Source: Halomonas smyrnensis AAD6 (lineage in GTDB: Bacteria > Pseudomonadota > Gammaproteobacteria > Pseudomonadales > Halomonadaceae). From it: a DNA stretch of 64,000 nt. Below, one piece after another: positions 17,231-29,292 of this stretch (the stretch's first letter is position 1; every line of letters begins with the position of its first letter). Under the pieces are notes generated by a model. It made no database searches, was not told where the DNA came from, and saw nothing but the letters and a program-made list of their open reading frames with translations. A program made the position numbers and the translations under genes. The stretch spans positions 1 through 64,000 of the forward strand of contig NZ_AJKS02000015.1 in the NCBI RefSeq assembly GCF_000265245.1, in the 5' to 3' direction.

Positions 17231-19489
17231 CTATTTCTTTTCTTCTGTCTCGAGCCGGTCGACCTTCTGCAGGCCCCGGGGCAGCTTGCTGCCGCGCCGG
17301 CCACGCTCGCCTCGATAGTAGTCGAGATCGTCGGCCTTGAGCGTCAGCTTGCGCTTGCCGGCATGCACCACCAGCGCCTCGCCGGGCGCCAGCAGCGTCA
17401 GGTCGCGCAGGAACTCCTCGCGCCGCGCGGCCCGGGCGCCGGGGATGTCGAGCATCTTGTTGCCCTTGCCCTTGGCCAGCTCCGGCAGCTGCTCGAGCGG
17501 GAACACCAGCAGCCGCCCCTCGTTGGAGACCGCCGCCACGCTGACGCCCTCGCCCTCCGGAATCGACCGCGGCGCGATCACGTTGCAGCCCTGGGGCACG
17601 CTGAGCACCGCCTTGCCGGCCTTGTTCTTGCCGGTCAGCCCCTCGAGGCGGGCGACGAAGCCGTAGCCGCCGTCGGTGGCCAGCAGGTAGCGGGTGGTCG
17701 GCGGCGCCAGCAGCACCCCGGCCATGTGGGCGCCGGCGGCCACGTTGACCCGGCCGGTGACCGGCTCGCCCTGGCTGCGCGCGCTGGGCAGGTTGTGGGC
17801 GGTCAGCGTGTAGGCGCGGCCGGTGTCGTCGAGCAGCACCAGCGGCTGGTTGGTCTTGCCGCGGGCGGCCAGGTGGAAGCGGTCGCCGGCCTTGTAGGAG
17901 AGCCCCTCGGGGTCGATCTCGTGGCCCTTGGCGGCGCGGATCCAGCCCTTCTCGGAGAGCACCACCGTGATCGGGTCGGCGCCGAGCAGCTCGACCTCGG
18001 ACAACGCCTTGGCCTCCTCGCGCTCGACCAGCGGCGAGCGACGCGCGTCGCCGTAGTCGGTGGCGGCCTGGCGCAGCTCCTCCTCGATCAGGTCGGTGAG
18101 CGCGGCCTCGGAGCCGAGCAGCTCCTCCAGGCGGGCGCGCTCGGCCTCGAGGTCGTCCTGCTCGCCGCGGATCTTCATCTCCTCGAGCTTGGCCAGGTGG
18201 CGCAGGCGCAGCTCGAGGATCGCCTCGGCCTGGCGCTCGCTGAACCCGAAGGCCTCGATCAGCGCGGCCTTGGGCTCGTCCTCCTCGCGGATGATGCGGA
18301 TCACCTCGTCGATGTTGAGGTAGGCCGTGAGCAGGCCCTCGAGGATATGCAGGCGGTCCTGGACCTTGCCCAGCCGATGCTCGAGGCGCCGGCGCACGGT
18401 GCTGCGGCGGAAGCGCAGCCACTCGCCGAGCAGGTCCGGCAGCGGCATGACCCGCGGCCGGCCGTCGAGGCCGATCACGTTCATGTTGACGCGCACGTTC
18501 TTCTCGAGGTCGGTGGTGGCGAACAGGTGCGCCATCAGCGCCTCGATATCGACCCGGTTGGAGCGCGGCTCGATGACCAGCCGGGTGGGCTCCTCGTGGG
18601 TCGACTCGTCGCGCAGGTCGGCCACCATGGGCAGCTTCTTGGCCTGCATCTGGGCGGCGATCTGCTCGAGCACCTTGGCGCCGCTGACCTGGTAGGGCAG
18701 CGCGGAGATCACCACGCTGCCCTCCTCCAGGCCGTAGCGGGCACGCATCTTCACCGAACCGCGGCCGCTCTCGTAGATCTTGCGCAGCTCGCGATGCGGG
18801 GTGATGACCTCGGCGGCGGTGGGGAAGTCCGGCCCCGGCAGGCGCTCCATCAGGTCGACGGTGGTGGCCTCGGGGTGGCGCAGCAGGTGGCAGGTGGCCT
18901 CGACCACCTCGCCCACGTTGTGCGGCGGGATGTCGGTGGCCATGCCCACGGCGATGCCGGTGCCGCCGTTGAGCAGCACGTGGGGCAGCCGCGAGGGCAG
19001 CACCACCGGCTCCTGCATGGTGCCGTCGAAGTTGGCGGTCCAGTCCACGGTGCCCTGCCCCAGCTCGCTGAGCAGCGTCTCGCTGAACTTGGACAGCCGC
19101 GCCTCGGTGTAGCGCATGGCGGCGAAGGACTTGGGATCGTCGGGGCTGCCCCAGTTGCCCTGGCCGTCCACCAGCGGATAGCGATAGCTGAACGGCTGCG
19201 CCATCAGCACCATGGCCTCGTAGCAGGCGCTGTCGCCGTGGGGGTGGAACTTGCCGAGCACGTCGCCGACGGTACGCGCCGACTTCTTGTACTTGGCGTT
19301 GGCGTTCAGCGACAGCTCGCGCATGGCGTAGACGATGCGCCGCTGGACCGGCTTCATGCCGTCGCCGATGTGCGGCAACGCCCGGTCGAGGATGACGTAC
19401 ATCGAGTAGTCGAGGTACGCCTTCTCGGTGTACTCGCGGAGGGACAGGCGCTCGACGTCGCCCTCCGCCACCTGGATATCCATGGTCAT
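17231..19489 (-). CDS. parC: DNA topoisomerase IV subunit A
   Basis: Breakage-reunion subunit of the decatenase. Of 752 residues, the winged-helix/tower region has catalytic Y127 ([11 protein letters not shown]), with the DNA gate and coiled coil up to about 490. The C-terminal beta-pinwheel carries degenerate GyrA-box blades ([24 protein letters not shown]). The quinolone-determining region reads [12 protein letters not shown] with Ser87 and Glu91, equivalent to E. coli S80 and E84, so it looks wild type. It lies downstream of parE on the same strand, separated by about 210 bases that contain repeats. Confidence 0.97.
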   Translation of the reverse strand: MTMDIQVAEGDVERLSLREYTEKAYLDYSMYVILDRALPHIGDGMKPVQRRIVYAMRELSLNANAKYKKSARTVGDVLGKFHPHGDSACYEAMVLMAQPFSYRYPLVDGQGNWGSPDDPKSFAAMRYTEARLSKFSETLLSELGQGTVDWTANFDGTMQEPVVLPSRLPHVLLNGGTGIAVGMATDIPPHNVGEVVEATCHLLRHPEATTVDLMERLPGPDFPTAAEVITPHRELRKIYESGRGSVKMRARYGLEEGSVVISALPYQVSGAKVLEQIAAQMQAKKLPMVADLRDESTHEEPTRLVIEPRSNRVDIEALMAHLFATTDLEKNVRVNMNVIGLDGRPRVMPLPDLLGEWLRFRRSTVRRRLEHRLGKVQDRLHILEGLLTAYLNIDEVIRIIREEDEPKAALIEAFGFSERQAEAILELRLRHLAKLEEMKIRGEQDDLEAERARLEELLGSEAALTDLIEEELRQAATDYGDARRSPLVEREEAKALSEVELLGADPITVVLSEKGWIRAAKGHEIDPEGLSYKAGDRFHLAARGKTNQPLVLLDDTGRAYTLTAHNLPSARSQGEPVTGRVNVAAGAHMAGVLLAPPTTRYLLATDGGYGFVARLEGLTGKNKAGKAVLSVPQGCNVIAPRSIPEGEGVSVAAVSNEGRLLVFPLEQLPELAKGKGNKMLDIPGARAARREEFLRDLTLLAPGEALVVHAGKRKLTLKADDLDYYRGERGRRGSKLPRGLQKVDRLETEEKK

Positions 19490-19573
19490 GGCAATTCGAC
19501 CCTATTCACGATCGTGGAATCGTACTGAAAACGTATCGGCACCGGTGGCCGCTTATCGCGGCTGTGCTGTCGC

Positions 19574-19640
19574 CAGGCCCTCGCGAGGACGCGGAAAACC
19601 CGCCCCTGGGCGCTCCCTTTTTCCTCCCTGAAAAAGGAGC
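19574..19640. repeat. Copy B of dispersed intergenic element plus hairpin, between parC and parE
   Basis: Positions 19574-19616 (CAGGCCCTCGCGAGGACGC ... CCTGGGCGCTCCC) align with the cores at 11118 and 62529. Immediately after comes an imperfect hairpin, GCTCCCTTTTTC with GAAAAAGGAGC (19612-19640), that may serve as a terminator for parE. The 210-base gap holds no convincing gene. Confidence 0.6.
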
Positions 19641-19668
19641 CTCGCTCAGACCTGCCTCAGCGCCGCTC

Positions 19669-21595
<1,927 letters not shown>

Positions 21596-21619
21596 CTATG
21601 CATGTTCGAATCCGCGCGC

Positions 21620-22246
21620 TCAGCCGCGGGGCGCCACCCGCCCGGCTTCCAGGGCATGGCCGCCCTGGGCGAAGATCGCCGGCAGGTAGTCGGCCAGCGT
21701 CGAGAAGCCGTGATCGCCGCCGGGCTCGAGGATCGTCCGGGCGCCGCGATAGAGCGCGAAGGCGTCGCGGGCGTCCAGGGTCTCGTCGGCGGTGCCCAGC
21801 AGCAGCAGGTAGCGTGCCGGCGTGACCCGCTCGGGCGCCAGCGTCTCCAGCGCCTGCCGATGGGCGATGCCCACCGTGAAGCGCTGGCCGTGGTAGGGAT
21901 TGACGAAGACCTCGCCGATCCAGGCCTCGACCAGCCGCGCCGGCGCCACCGCCGGGTTGATCAGCGCCGCCGGCAGGTCGTGGCGCTCGGCGAGCACGGT
22001 GGCCAGGAAGCCCCCCATCGAGCTGCCGACCACCAACGGGCGGTCGCCCAGCTCACCGAGCCGGGCCTCGGCCTCTTCCAGGGCCCGCTCGGGGCGGTGA
22101 GGCAGGTCCGGCGCGGCGCAAGGCAATCCTAGCGCCTCGCAGGCCTCGCGCATCAGCGCCGCCTTGGGCGAGGCGGCGCCGCTGTTGAAGCCGTGCAGGT
22201 AGAGCACGCCGCTGGCCGGCACGCGCGGCAGAGCGGCGCTCAGCAT
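21620..22246 (-). CDS. yqiA: YqiA-family alpha/beta-hydrolase esterase
   Basis: Small serine esterase of the UPF0227 family (208 residues). The triad is visible: S76 in GSSMGG, an Asp in GTADETLD and a His in GGDHGF. YLHGFNS near the N-terminus builds the oxyanion side, and INPAVAP and NPY-GQ segments match E. coli YqiA. Its N-terminus is longer by about ten residues. The natural substrate is unknown; short-chain acyl ester hydrolysis is known for the E. coli protein. It lies 39 bases upstream of parE on the same strand, so co-transcription is likely. Confidence 0.88.
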   Translation of the reverse strand: MLSAALPRVPASGVLYLHGFNSGAASPKAALMREACEALGLPCAAPDLPHRPERALEEAEARLGELGDRPLVVGSSMGGFLATVLAERHDLPAALINPAVAPARLVEAWIGEVFVNPYHGQRFTVGIAHRQALETLAPERVTPARYLLLLGTADETLDARDAFALYRGARTILEPGGDHGFSTLADYLPAIFAQGGHALEAGRVAPRG

Positions 22247-22301
22247 ACCCGAACCCCTGTATAAATGGCCAGCCCGACACGAGGAACGGGCGCCATGACG
22301 C

Positions 22302-23990
22302 TCACGCGTCCGCCTGGGGCTCGGCCGCCCATACCGCCTCGATCAGCCCGCGGGTGGAGTCGTCCATGCCCTCGAGGCCGGCCTCGTGCTGCAGGATGCG
22401 CTGGGTCTCGCCGGCCATGGTCTTGCCCAGTTCCACGCCCCACTGGTCGAAGGGATTGATGTCCCAGATCGTCGCCTGCACGAACACCTTGTGCTCGTAG
22501 AGCGCCACCAGCGCGCCCAGGGTCTGGGGCGTGAGGCGATCCAGCAGCAGGGTGCTGGAGGGCTGGTTGCCGCGATAGCGGCGGTGGCCCGGGCGCGGGC
22601 CGTCCTCGTCGTCGGCCACGGCGGCGTCGCCGAGCATCAGCGCCCGGGACTGGGCGAAGCAGTTGGCGAGCGTCAGCCGGTGCTGGCCCATCAGGTGGTC
22701 GCGGGTGGCCGGGTCCGGCACGTCGTCGTAGCGCACCTTGGGCGCGATGAAGTCGCACTCCACGGCCTGGGTGCCCTGGTGCAGCAGCTGATAGAAGGCG
22801 TGCTGGGCGTTGGGCCCGAGCTGGCCCCACAGCACCGGGCAAGTGGAGTAGCTCACGCTCTCGCCGTCGTGGGTCACCGACTTGCCGTTGGACTCCATCT
22901 CCAGCTGCTCGAGGTAGGCGGCGAAATACTCGAGCCGGCCGTCGTAGGGCAGGATGGAATGGGCGCGGATGTCGAGGAAGTTGACGTTCCAGATGCCGGC
23001 CAGCGCCAGCAGCACCGGCAGGTTGTCGGCAAGCTCCGCCTCGCGGAAGTGGCGGTCCATCTCGTGGGCGCCGGCCAGCAGGCCGCGGAAGTGCTCCATG
23101 CCGACCACCAGCGCGATGGGCAGGCCGATGGCGCCCCACAGCGAGTAGCGCCCGCCGACCCACTCCCAGAACTCCAGCTGGTGATCGTCGGCGATGCCCC
23201 ACTCGCTCATCTTCTCGGGGCTGGCCGAGACGCCGATGAAGTGCTGGCGCATCAGCAGCGCCTCGTCGACGCCCTCCTGGCCGCTGCCCAGTAGCCGCGC
23301 CTTGAGCCAGTCTCGCGCGGTGCGCGCGTTGGACAGGGTGTCGATGGTGGTGAAGGACTTCGACGACAGCACGAACAGCGTGGTCTCGGGATTCAGCCGC
23401 GCCAGATAGTCGGCCAGCTGGGAGCCGTCCATGGTCGAGGCGAAGTGCACATCGATGCGCTGCTCGACGTCGGGACGATAGTCGGCCAGGGCATGGGTGA
23501 CCATCAGCGGCCCCAGATCGGAGCCGCCGACCCCGAGGTTGACCACGTCGCGGATCGGCTTGCCGGTGGCGCCGCGCCACTGGCCGTTGTGGAAGCGCTC
23601 GACCATGGCCTCCATGCGATCCAGGGTGGCGTGGACCGAGGCGACCAGGTCCTGGCCCTCGACCTCGAGGCGGGCATCGGCGGGCAGGCGCAGCGCGGTG
23701 TGCAGCGCCGGGCGGTCCTCGCTGCGGTTGACGCGCTCGCCGGCCAGCAGGCCGCGGATCGCCTCGGGCACGTCGGCCTCGCGGGCCAGGTCGAGCAGCA
23801 GCTCGAGGGTCTGGTCGGTCCAGCGCTGCTTGGAGAGGTCGAGGGTCAGCCCCGCGGCGCTGCGGCCGAAGGTCTCGTAGCGGCTCGGCTGCTCGACGAA
23901 AAGATCGCGCAGGTGCCGGCGCCCCATGCCGGCGGCATGCTCGGCGAGGGCACACCAGGCCCTCTGCTGATCGATGGGGGTATGGCTCAT
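22302..23990 (-). CDS. pgi: Glucose-6-phosphate isomerase
   Basis: Interconverts glucose 6-phosphate and fructose 6-phosphate. The 562-residue protein has the family signatures VNLGVGGSDLGPLMV, SSKSFTTIDTL, GGRYSLWGAIGLP, GQLGPNAQHAFYQLLHQGT with the catalytic His, and DINPFDQWGVELGK with the catalytic Lys. AGGAGA precedes the ATG; upstream in-frame ATGs lack such a site and overlap the cmoA leader. It is divergent from cmoA with only about 50 bases between starts. In pseudomonads and Halomonas the enzyme mainly serves gluconeogenesis and recycling, which is general knowledge. Confidence 0.97.
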   Translation of the reverse strand: MSHTPIDQQRAWCALAEHAAGMGRRHLRDLFVEQPSRYETFGRSAAGLTLDLSKQRWTDQTLELLLDLAREADVPEAIRGLLAGERVNRSEDRPALHTALRLPADARLEVEGQDLVASVHATLDRMEAMVERFHNGQWRGATGKPIRDVVNLGVGGSDLGPLMVTHALADYRPDVEQRIDVHFASTMDGSQLADYLARLNPETTLFVLSSKSFTTIDTLSNARTARDWLKARLLGSGQEGVDEALLMRQHFIGVSASPEKMSEWGIADDHQLEFWEWVGGRYSLWGAIGLPIALVVGMEHFRGLLAGAHEMDRHFREAELADNLPVLLALAGIWNVNFLDIRAHSILPYDGRLEYFAAYLEQLEMESNGKSVTHDGESVSYSTCPVLWGQLGPNAQHAFYQLLHQGTQAVECDFIAPKVRYDDVPDPATRDHLMGQHRLTLANCFAQSRALMLGDAAVADDEDGPRPGHRRYRGNQPSSTLLLDRLTPQTLGALVALYEHKVFVQATIWDINPFDQWGVELGKTMAGETQRILQHEAGLEGMDDSTRGLIEAVWAAEPQADA

Positions 23991-24039
23991 GGAATTTCTC
24001 CTGGACATCCTGTCGTGTAGCCGACAACAGGGGAGTAGA

Positions 24040-24816
24040 ATGTCGGGCTTCCAGCCCATGAATCCCTGCGATATGAGTGACGCATCTTACCGTGACGCCA
24101 TCTTTTCCACACCCCTGGACCGGGTGGCGCGCTTTTCGTTCGACGAGCGGGTGGTCTCCTGCTTCCCCGACATGATCCGGCGTTCGGTGCCGGGCTATGG
24201 CCAGATACTGGCCATGCTCGGCCCGCTGGCCCGGCGCCACCTGCGCCACGGCGGCCACGTCTATGACCTGGGCTGCTCGCTGGGCGCCTCCGGGCTCGCC
24301 CTGGCCGGCCAGCTGCCGCCGGCGGCCTTCCGCTATACCGGGGTCGACCTGTCCCCGGCCATGGTCGAGCGCGCCCGCGAGACGCTTTCCACCGAGAGCC
24401 CGGACCACGACCTGACGGTGATCGAGGGCGACATCCGCGCCCTCGACTACGCACCGTCGGGGATGATCCTGCTCAACTTCACCCTGCAGTTCCTGGCGCC
24501 GGAGGATCGCGACGCCGTGATCGCGAGGCTCTATGAGGCCCTGGAGCCCGGCGGCGTGCTGGTGCTCTCCGAGAAGATCAAGGCCGCCGACGAGCAGGAG
24601 AACGCCTGGCTGGTGGAGCGCTACCACGACTTCAAGCGCGCCAACGGCTACAGCGACCTGGAGATCAGCCAGAAGCGCACCGCGCTGGAGAACGTGCTGG
24701 TGCCGGACACCCTGGACGCGCACAAGGAGCGGCTGGCCCGCGCCGGCTTCTCGCGCTCGCTGGTGTGGTTCCAGTACCTGAACTTCGCCTCGCTGATCGC
24801 CTTCAAGGAAGACTGA
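24040..24816 (+). CDS. cmoA: Carboxy-S-adenosyl-L-methionine synthase CmoA
   Basis: Makes carboxy-SAM from SAM and prephenate for wobble uridine modification. The Rossmann SAM-binding motif VYDLGCSLGASGL, VDLSPAMVERAR, NFTLQFL and the C-terminal HDFKRANGYSDLEISQKR match E. coli CmoA closely. Two starts are possible: this ATG with GGGAG five bases upstream (258 residues), or ATG 24073 (MSDASYRDAIF), which matches the E. coli N-terminus but lacks a ribosome site. The cmoB GTG begins two bases after the stop, so the pair is one operon. Confidence 0.95.
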   Translation: MSGFQPMNPCDMSDASYRDAIFSTPLDRVARFSFDERVVSCFPDMIRRSVPGYGQILAMLGPLARRHLRHGGHVYDLGCSLGASGLALAGQLPPAAFRYTGVDLSPAMVERARETLSTESPDHDLTVIEGDIRALDYAPSGMILLNFTLQFLAPEDRDAVIARLYEALEPGGVLVLSEKIKAADEQENAWLVERYHDFKRANGYSDLEISQKRTALENVLVPDTLDAHKERLARAGFSRSLVWFQYLNFASLIAFKED

Positions 24817-24817
24817 C

Positions 24818-25810
24818 GTGCCGATTCCCGACGCCCATCGCCCGCTCTATCGGGCCTTCCTCGACCAGGGGCTCGATACCTGGCTGGCCCGGCTGCCCGA
24901 GCAGCTGGCCCGCGGCCTCGACCGCTCGCGCTTCGGCGACCTGCCGGCCTGGGAGAAGGCGGTGGCCAAGCTGCCGCCGCTGCCGGAGGGCCGCGAGGTG
25001 CGCCTCGATGCCGACCACGTCACGGTGGACGCCGAGCTGGACGCCTCGCGCCGCCGCCAGAGCGAGAGCCTGCTGCGCGTGCTGGCGCCGTGGCGCAAGG
25101 GGCCGTACAGGCTCGGCGGGGTGACCATCGACACCGAATGGCGCTCCGACTGGAAATGGCAGCGGGTGGCGCCGCACCTGGCGCCGCTGGCCGGCCGGCG
25201 GGTGCTCGACGTAGGCGGCGGCAACGGCTATCACGCCTGGCGCATGGCCGGCGACGGCGCCGACTTCGTGCTGGTGATCGACCCCTCGCCGCGCTTCTAC
25301 TGGCAGTTCCAGGCGGTGCGCCACTTCGTCGGCGACGCCGACGGCGGCGCGGTGCACTTCCTGCCGGTGGGCATCGAGGACGTGCCGGAGGAGCTGGCCT
25401 TCTTCGACACCGTGTTCTCGATGGGCGTGCTCTACCACCGCCCCTCGCCGCTGGAGCACCTGGCCCAGCTCAAGGCCGCGCTGCGCCCCGGCGGCGAGCT
25501 GGTGCTGGAGACCCTGGTGGTCGAGGGCGACGCCACCACGGTGCTGCTGCCGGGCGAGCGCTACGCCGCCATGCCCAACGTCTACTTCCTGCCCTCCTCC
25601 GCCGCGCTGTGCGGCTGGCTCGAGCGCGCCGGCTTCGACAACGTGCGGGTGGTCGACGAGGCCGACACCTCGCTCGACGAGCAGCGCGCCACCGAGTGGA
25701 TGACCTTCCAGTCACTGGCCGACTTCCTCGACCCCGACGATCCGACCCGGACCCGCGAGGGTCATCCCGCGCCGCGCCGCGCGGTGCTGGTCGCCAACCG
25801 GCCACGCTGA
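24818..25810 (+). CDS. cmoB: tRNA U34 carboxymethyltransferase CmoB
   Basis: Transfers the carboxymethyl group from carboxy-SAM to 5-hydroxyuridine 34, giving cmo5U in tRNAs that read four-codon boxes. The 330-residue protein has a helical N-terminal part and a Rossmann domain with RRVLDVGGGNGYHAWRM, VIDPSPRFYWQFQAV, FDTVFSMGVLYHRPSPLEHL and the C-terminal WMTFQSLADFLDPDDPTRT. The start is GTG with AAGGA nine bases upstream inside the cmoA end. It works directly with CmoA, and CmoM is encoded near 34 kb. A hairpin terminator follows. Confidence 0.96.
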   Translation: MPIPDAHRPLYRAFLDQGLDTWLARLPEQLARGLDRSRFGDLPAWEKAVAKLPPLPEGREVRLDADHVTVDAELDASRRRQSESLLRVLAPWRKGPYRLGGVTIDTEWRSDWKWQRVAPHLAPLAGRRVLDVGGGNGYHAWRMAGDGADFVLVIDPSPRFYWQFQAVRHFVGDADGGAVHFLPVGIEDVPEELAFFDTVFSMGVLYHRPSPLEHLAQLKAALRPGGELVLETLVVEGDATTVLLPGERYAAMPNVYFLPSSAALCGWLERAGFDNVRVVDEADTSLDEQRATEWMTFQSLADFLDPDDPTRTREGHPAPRRAVLVANRPR

Positions 25811-25853
25811 TACCGCTTTCCGCTGCCCCGGCGGTCATTCTTCAGCCTTGGCC

Positions 25854-25866
25854 GGGGTCTGACCCC
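25854..25866. repeat. GGGGTCTGACCCC palindrome
   Basis: A 13-base near-perfect palindrome downstream of cmoB. From general experience the same sequence recurs in proteobacterial intergenic DNA, often near REP-type elements. Only one copy is seen here. Confidence 0.5.
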
Positions 25867-25884
25867 ATAAAGCCCTCGGAAACA

Positions 25885-25918
25885 ACGAGGCCCCGCCGCT
25901 TGCGCGACAGGGCCTCGT
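25885..25918. terminator. Hairpin terminator between cmoB and cysN
   Basis: A 9-bp stem, ACGAGGCCC (25885-25893) with GGGCCTCGT (25910-25918), and a 16-base GC-rich loop, placed between convergent cmoB and cysN. There is no clear uridine tract. Confidence 0.6.
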
Positions 25919-25943
25919 GCTACCCGCAGGGCGGATCAGGGCA

Positions 25944-27371
25944 TCAGCGGCCGAGCAGCTGGCTGATGTCCTTGGCCTCCCAGTGCGGGAAGTACTTGCG
26001 CACCAGGGCGTTGAGCTCGACCTCGAAGCCGGCCCAGTCGACCTCGCCCGCGGCCACGCCGCCGGCCTCGGCCGCGCCGCGGATCATGCCCGCGCCCACG
26101 GTGATGTTGGACAGCCGGTCGATGACGATGAAGCTGCCGGTACCCGGGCTGCGGTCGTAGCTGTCGATCGGCACTTCGCCGGTCAGCGCCACGCGGCAGC
26201 GGGCGATGGCGTTGAGCTCCAGGCGCTCGGCCTGATGCTGCTCCAGGGTGTTGACGTCGACCTGGTAGTGGATGGTGTCGACGCTGCCCGCCACCGAACG
26301 GCCGGCGAGGCGGATGTCGACCTGGCGGCCCGGCTCGAGGGCCTGCTCGCTCATCCACACGATGTCGGCGTCGAAGGCCGCGGCCTCGGTCACCTCGGCA
26401 TCGGCGGCCACGATCCAGTCGCCGCGGGAGATGTCGATCTCGTCCTCGAGGGTCACGGTGATCGCCTGCCCCGGGTAGGCGTCGTCCAGATCGCCGTCGA
26501 AGGTGACGATGCGCTCGACCGAGGAGGTCTTGCCGGACGGCAGCACCTTGACCGCCTGGCCGGGGCGCAGCACGCCCGCTTCCAGGGTGCCGGCGTAGCC
26601 GCGGAAGTCCAGGTTCGGGCGGTTCACGTACTGCACCGGCAGGCGCAGGTCGGTGAGGTTGTGATCGGCGCGGACCTCGACGCTCTCGAGCAGCTCGAGC
26701 AGCGCCGGGCCGTCGTACCACTCCATGGTCTCGCTCTTGTTGACGACGTTGTCGCCCTTGAGCGCGGACAGCGGCACGAAGCGGATGTCGTCGGCGCCCA
26801 GCTGCTCGGCGAAGGCGCGGTACTCGGCGACGATCTCGTCGAAGCGCGCCTGGCTGTACTCGACCAGGTCCATCTTGTTGACCGCGATCACCAGGTGGCG
26901 GATGCCCACCAGGTCGGCGATGAAGCTGTGGCGCTTGGTCTGGGTCTGCACGCCGTAGCGGGCGTCGATCAGGATCACCGCCAGGCCGGCGGTGGACGCC
27001 CCGGTGGCCATGTTTCGGGTGTACTGCTCGTGGCCCGGGGTGTCGGCGATGATGAACTTGCGCTTGTCGGTGGAGAAGAAGCGATAGGCCACGTCGATGG
27101 TGATGCCCTGCTCCCGCTCGGACTGCAGGCCGTCGACCAGCAGCGCCAGATCCACCTCTTCACCGGTGGTGCCGCTCTTCTTCGACGCCTGGGTGATAGC
27201 CGCCAGCTGATCGTCGAAGATCATCTTGGAGTCGTGCAGCAGCCGGCCGATCAGGGTCGACTTGCCGTCGTCGACGCTGCCGCAGGTGATGAAGCGCAGC
27301 AGGTCCTTGTTCTCGTGCTCGTGCAGGTACTGCTCGATGTTGTCGGCGATGAGTTCGGACTGATGTGACAT
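25944..27371 (-). CDS. cysN: Sulfate adenylyltransferase subunit 1 (GTPase CysN)
   Basis: GTPase subunit that drives APS formation by CysD during sulfate activation. The 475-residue protein has G1 GSVDDGKST near 31-39, G3 DTPGHEQY and G4 NKMD, followed by two EF-Tu-like beta barrels. It is CysN alone without a fused APS kinase, and no cysC is nearby, so sulfate may go to APS reductase directly or cysC may lie elsewhere. It starts two bases after the cysD stop. Confidence 0.97.
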   Translation of the reverse strand: MSHQSELIADNIEQYLHEHENKDLLRFITCGSVDDGKSTLIGRLLHDSKMIFDDQLAAITQASKKSGTTGEEVDLALLVDGLQSEREQGITIDVAYRFFSTDKRKFIIADTPGHEQYTRNMATGASTAGLAVILIDARYGVQTQTKRHSFIADLVGIRHLVIAVNKMDLVEYSQARFDEIVAEYRAFAEQLGADDIRFVPLSALKGDNVVNKSETMEWYDGPALLELLESVEVRADHNLTDLRLPVQYVNRPNLDFRGYAGTLEAGVLRPGQAVKVLPSGKTSSVERIVTFDGDLDDAYPGQAITVTLEDEIDISRGDWIVAADAEVTEAAAFDADIVWMSEQALEPGRQVDIRLAGRSVAGSVDTIHYQVDVNTLEQHQAERLELNAIARCRVALTGEVPIDSYDRSPGTGSFIVIDRLSNITVGAGMIRGAAEAGGVAAGEVDWAGFEVELNALVRKYFPHWEAKDISQLLGR

Positions 27372-27373
27372 GT

Positions 27374-28351
27374 TTAGAAATACCCCTCGCGCTTCTTCTT
27401 CTCCATCGAGCCGGCCTGGTCGTGGTCGATGGCACGGCCGCTGCGCTCGCTGGTGCGGGTCAGCAGCATCTCTTGGATGATCTCGGGCAGCGTGGTGGCG
27501 GTGGATTCCACCGCGCCGGTCAGCGGGTAGCAGCCGAGCGTGCGGAAACGCACCCACTTCTCTTCCGGCACCTCGCCCTCCTCGAGCGGCAGGCGGTCGT
27601 CGTCGACCATGATCTGCATGCCGTCGCGCTCGACCACCGGACGCGGCGCGGAGAAGTACAGCGGCACGATGTCGATGTTTTCGAGATAGATGTACTGCCA
27701 GATGTCCAGCTCGGTCCAGTTGGAGAGCGGGAAGGCGCGGATCGACTCGCCCTTGTTGATGCGAGCGTTGTACAGGTTCCACAGCTCGGGGCGCTGGTTC
27801 TTCGGGTCCCAGCGGTGGTGCTTGTCGCGGAAGGAGAACACCCGCTCCTTGGCGCGGCTGGCCTCTTCGTCGCGGCGCGCGCCGCCGAAGGCGGCATCGA
27901 AGCCGTACTTGTCCAGCGCCTGCTTGAGCGACTGGGTCTTCATCACGTCGGTGTAGCCGCTGGAGCCGTGATCGAAGGGGTTGATGCCCGCCTCGACGCC
28001 TTCCTCGTTGATGTGCTCGATCAGCTCCATGCCGGATTCCGCGGCCATGCGGTCGCGGAACTCGATCATCTCGCGGAACTTCCAGGTGGTGTTGACGTGC
28101 ATCAGCGGGAACGGCGGCGGCCCGGGATAGAAGGCCTTGCGCGCCAGGTGCAGCATCACCGAGGAGTCCTTGCCGATGGAGTAGAGCATCACCGGGTTGG
28201 CGAACTCGGCGGCCACCTCGCGGATGATGTGGATGGACTCGGCTTCCAGCTGCTGCAGATGCGTCAGCCGCCGCGGCGTCAGGCCCGCAGCGGCACTGCT
28301 GCCCTCGGCCGTGACGGCACTATCGCGTGTCGGTGCATGAAGACTGTTCAT
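27374..28351 (-). CDS. cysD: Sulfate adenylyltransferase subunit 2 CysD
   Basis: ATP sulfurylase catalytic subunit: ATP plus sulfate to APS. The 325-residue protein has the PP-loop [13 protein letters not shown], the [16 protein letters not shown] segment and [11 protein letters not shown]. The N-terminal roughly 25 residues ([17 protein letters not shown]...) exceed the E. coli start, and GAGG lies ten bases before the ATG. Upstream is the most AT-rich stretch of the neighbourhood (28411-28455), typical of a CysB-type activated promoter. cysN follows immediately. Confidence 0.97.
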   Translation of the reverse strand: MNSLHAPTRDSAVTAEGSSAAAGLTPRRLTHLQQLEAESIHIIREVAAEFANPVMLYSIGKDSSVMLHLARKAFYPGPPPFPLMHVNTTWKFREMIEFRDRMAAESGMELIEHINEEGVEAGINPFDHGSSGYTDVMKTQSLKQALDKYGFDAAFGGARRDEEASRAKERVFSFRDKHHRWDPKNQRPELWNLYNARINKGESIRAFPLSNWTELDIWQYIYLENIDIVPLYFSAPRPVVERDGMQIMVDDDRLPLEEGEVPEEKWVRFRTLGCYPLTGAVESTATTLPEIIQEMLLTRTSERSGRAIDHDQAGSMEKKKREGYF

Positions 28352-28416
28352 GGCCCGGCTACCTCGCATGACGTGGGCGGAAAAAGGATCATGCGCCAGA
28401 GGGTACCCCGAGGGCG

Positions 28417-28455
28417 ATAATAACGTAAAAGAATTAATATCTATCTTTTTAGACA
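28417..28455 (-). promoter_or_regulatory. AT-rich candidate cysDN promoter
   Basis: On the minus strand a TATTAT -10-like hexamer (28417-28422) lies 17 bases from a poor -35 (GATAGA, 28440-28445) inside an AT-rich tract. A weak -35 in an AT-rich region suits activation by a CysB-like regulator; no CysB site is proven. Confidence 0.35.
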
Positions 28456-28490
28456 CAAAAGCGCTATCGCCAATCGGGCTCGACGACCGC

Positions 28491-29225
28491 TCAGAGTTCG
28501 ACGCGCTCCACCCAGGTCGCGAACGCGCCGCGACTTAGGTCGACGACCCGGAAGCCGGGGCGCGAGGCCTCGTCGACGGCGAAGTCCTCGGCACCGGGCA
28601 GGAACTGATCGCTGGTCGAGGGACAGCCGTAGACGGGGACGCCGCCGGCGGCCTCCGGGCCGCGGCCGGCGAAGGCCTGATGGATATGTCCGCAGAGCAC
28701 CGCCTCGACGTGCGCGTGGTCGGCCACGACGTCCCAGAAGGCCGCGGCGTCGGTCAGGCCGAGCGCGTCCATCCAGGCGGAGCCCACCGCCACCGGCGGA
28801 TGGTGCATGAGCACGAGCGTCGGCCGGTCGTCCTCGGCGAGCCGGGCGGCGAAGGCCGCCAGCCGCGCCTCGCCGAGTTCGCCGGCCTCCTGGCCGATGC
28901 GCTGGGTGTCGAGCAGCAGCAGGCGGCGCGCGTCCAGGTCCACGGCATCGAGGAAGGGCCGGCAGTCGGCCATCAGCCCGGGGTCGTCGTGGTTGCCGGG
29001 CAGCCAGAACCAGGGGCAGTCGAGCGGCGCCAGCAGGCGCTCGGCCTCGGCGTAGGAGGCGGCGGTGCGGTCCTCGCTGATGTCGCCGGTCAGCAGCACC
29101 ATGTCGGGCCGCAGGCCGGCGGCGGCGGCCACCACGCGTTCGAGCTGGCGATGCGGCAGGCCGGTGCGGCAGCGGGCGGCAGGATCGGCGTGCAGGTGGC
29201 AGTCGGTGATCTGGATCAGTCGCAT
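28491..29225 (-). CDS. cpdA: 3',5'-cyclic-AMP phosphodiesterase CpdA
   Basis: Metallophosphoesterase that hydrolyses cAMP and so tunes CRP/Vfr-type regulation. The 244-residue protein shows the five calcineurin-fold motifs: D8 and H10 (TDCHLH), D48 (GDISEDR), GNHDD, MHHPP and CGHIHQ. The start at [10 protein letters not shown] agrees with the family. It is followed on the opposite side by the cysD promoter and preceded by yqiB and nudF in the E. coli order nudF-yqiB-cpdA, giving a three-gene operon. Confidence 0.93.
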   Translation of the reverse strand: MRLIQITDCHLHADPAARCRTGLPHRQLERVVAAAAGLRPDMVLLTGDISEDRTAASYAEAERLLAPLDCPWFWLPGNHDDPGLMADCRPFLDAVDLDARRLLLLDTQRIGQEAGELGEARLAAFAARLAEDDRPTLVLMHHPPVAVGSAWMDALGLTDAAAFWDVVADHAHVEAVLCGHIHQAFAGRGPEAAGGVPVYGCPSTSDQFLPGAEDFAVDEASRPGFRVVDLSRGAFATWVERVEL

Positions 29226-29292
29226 CGGGCCGGGGCATCCTCGATGACGGCCCTGTGGCGGGGCCTGGGTGTTTCCGGGGTCATGCGGCGCT

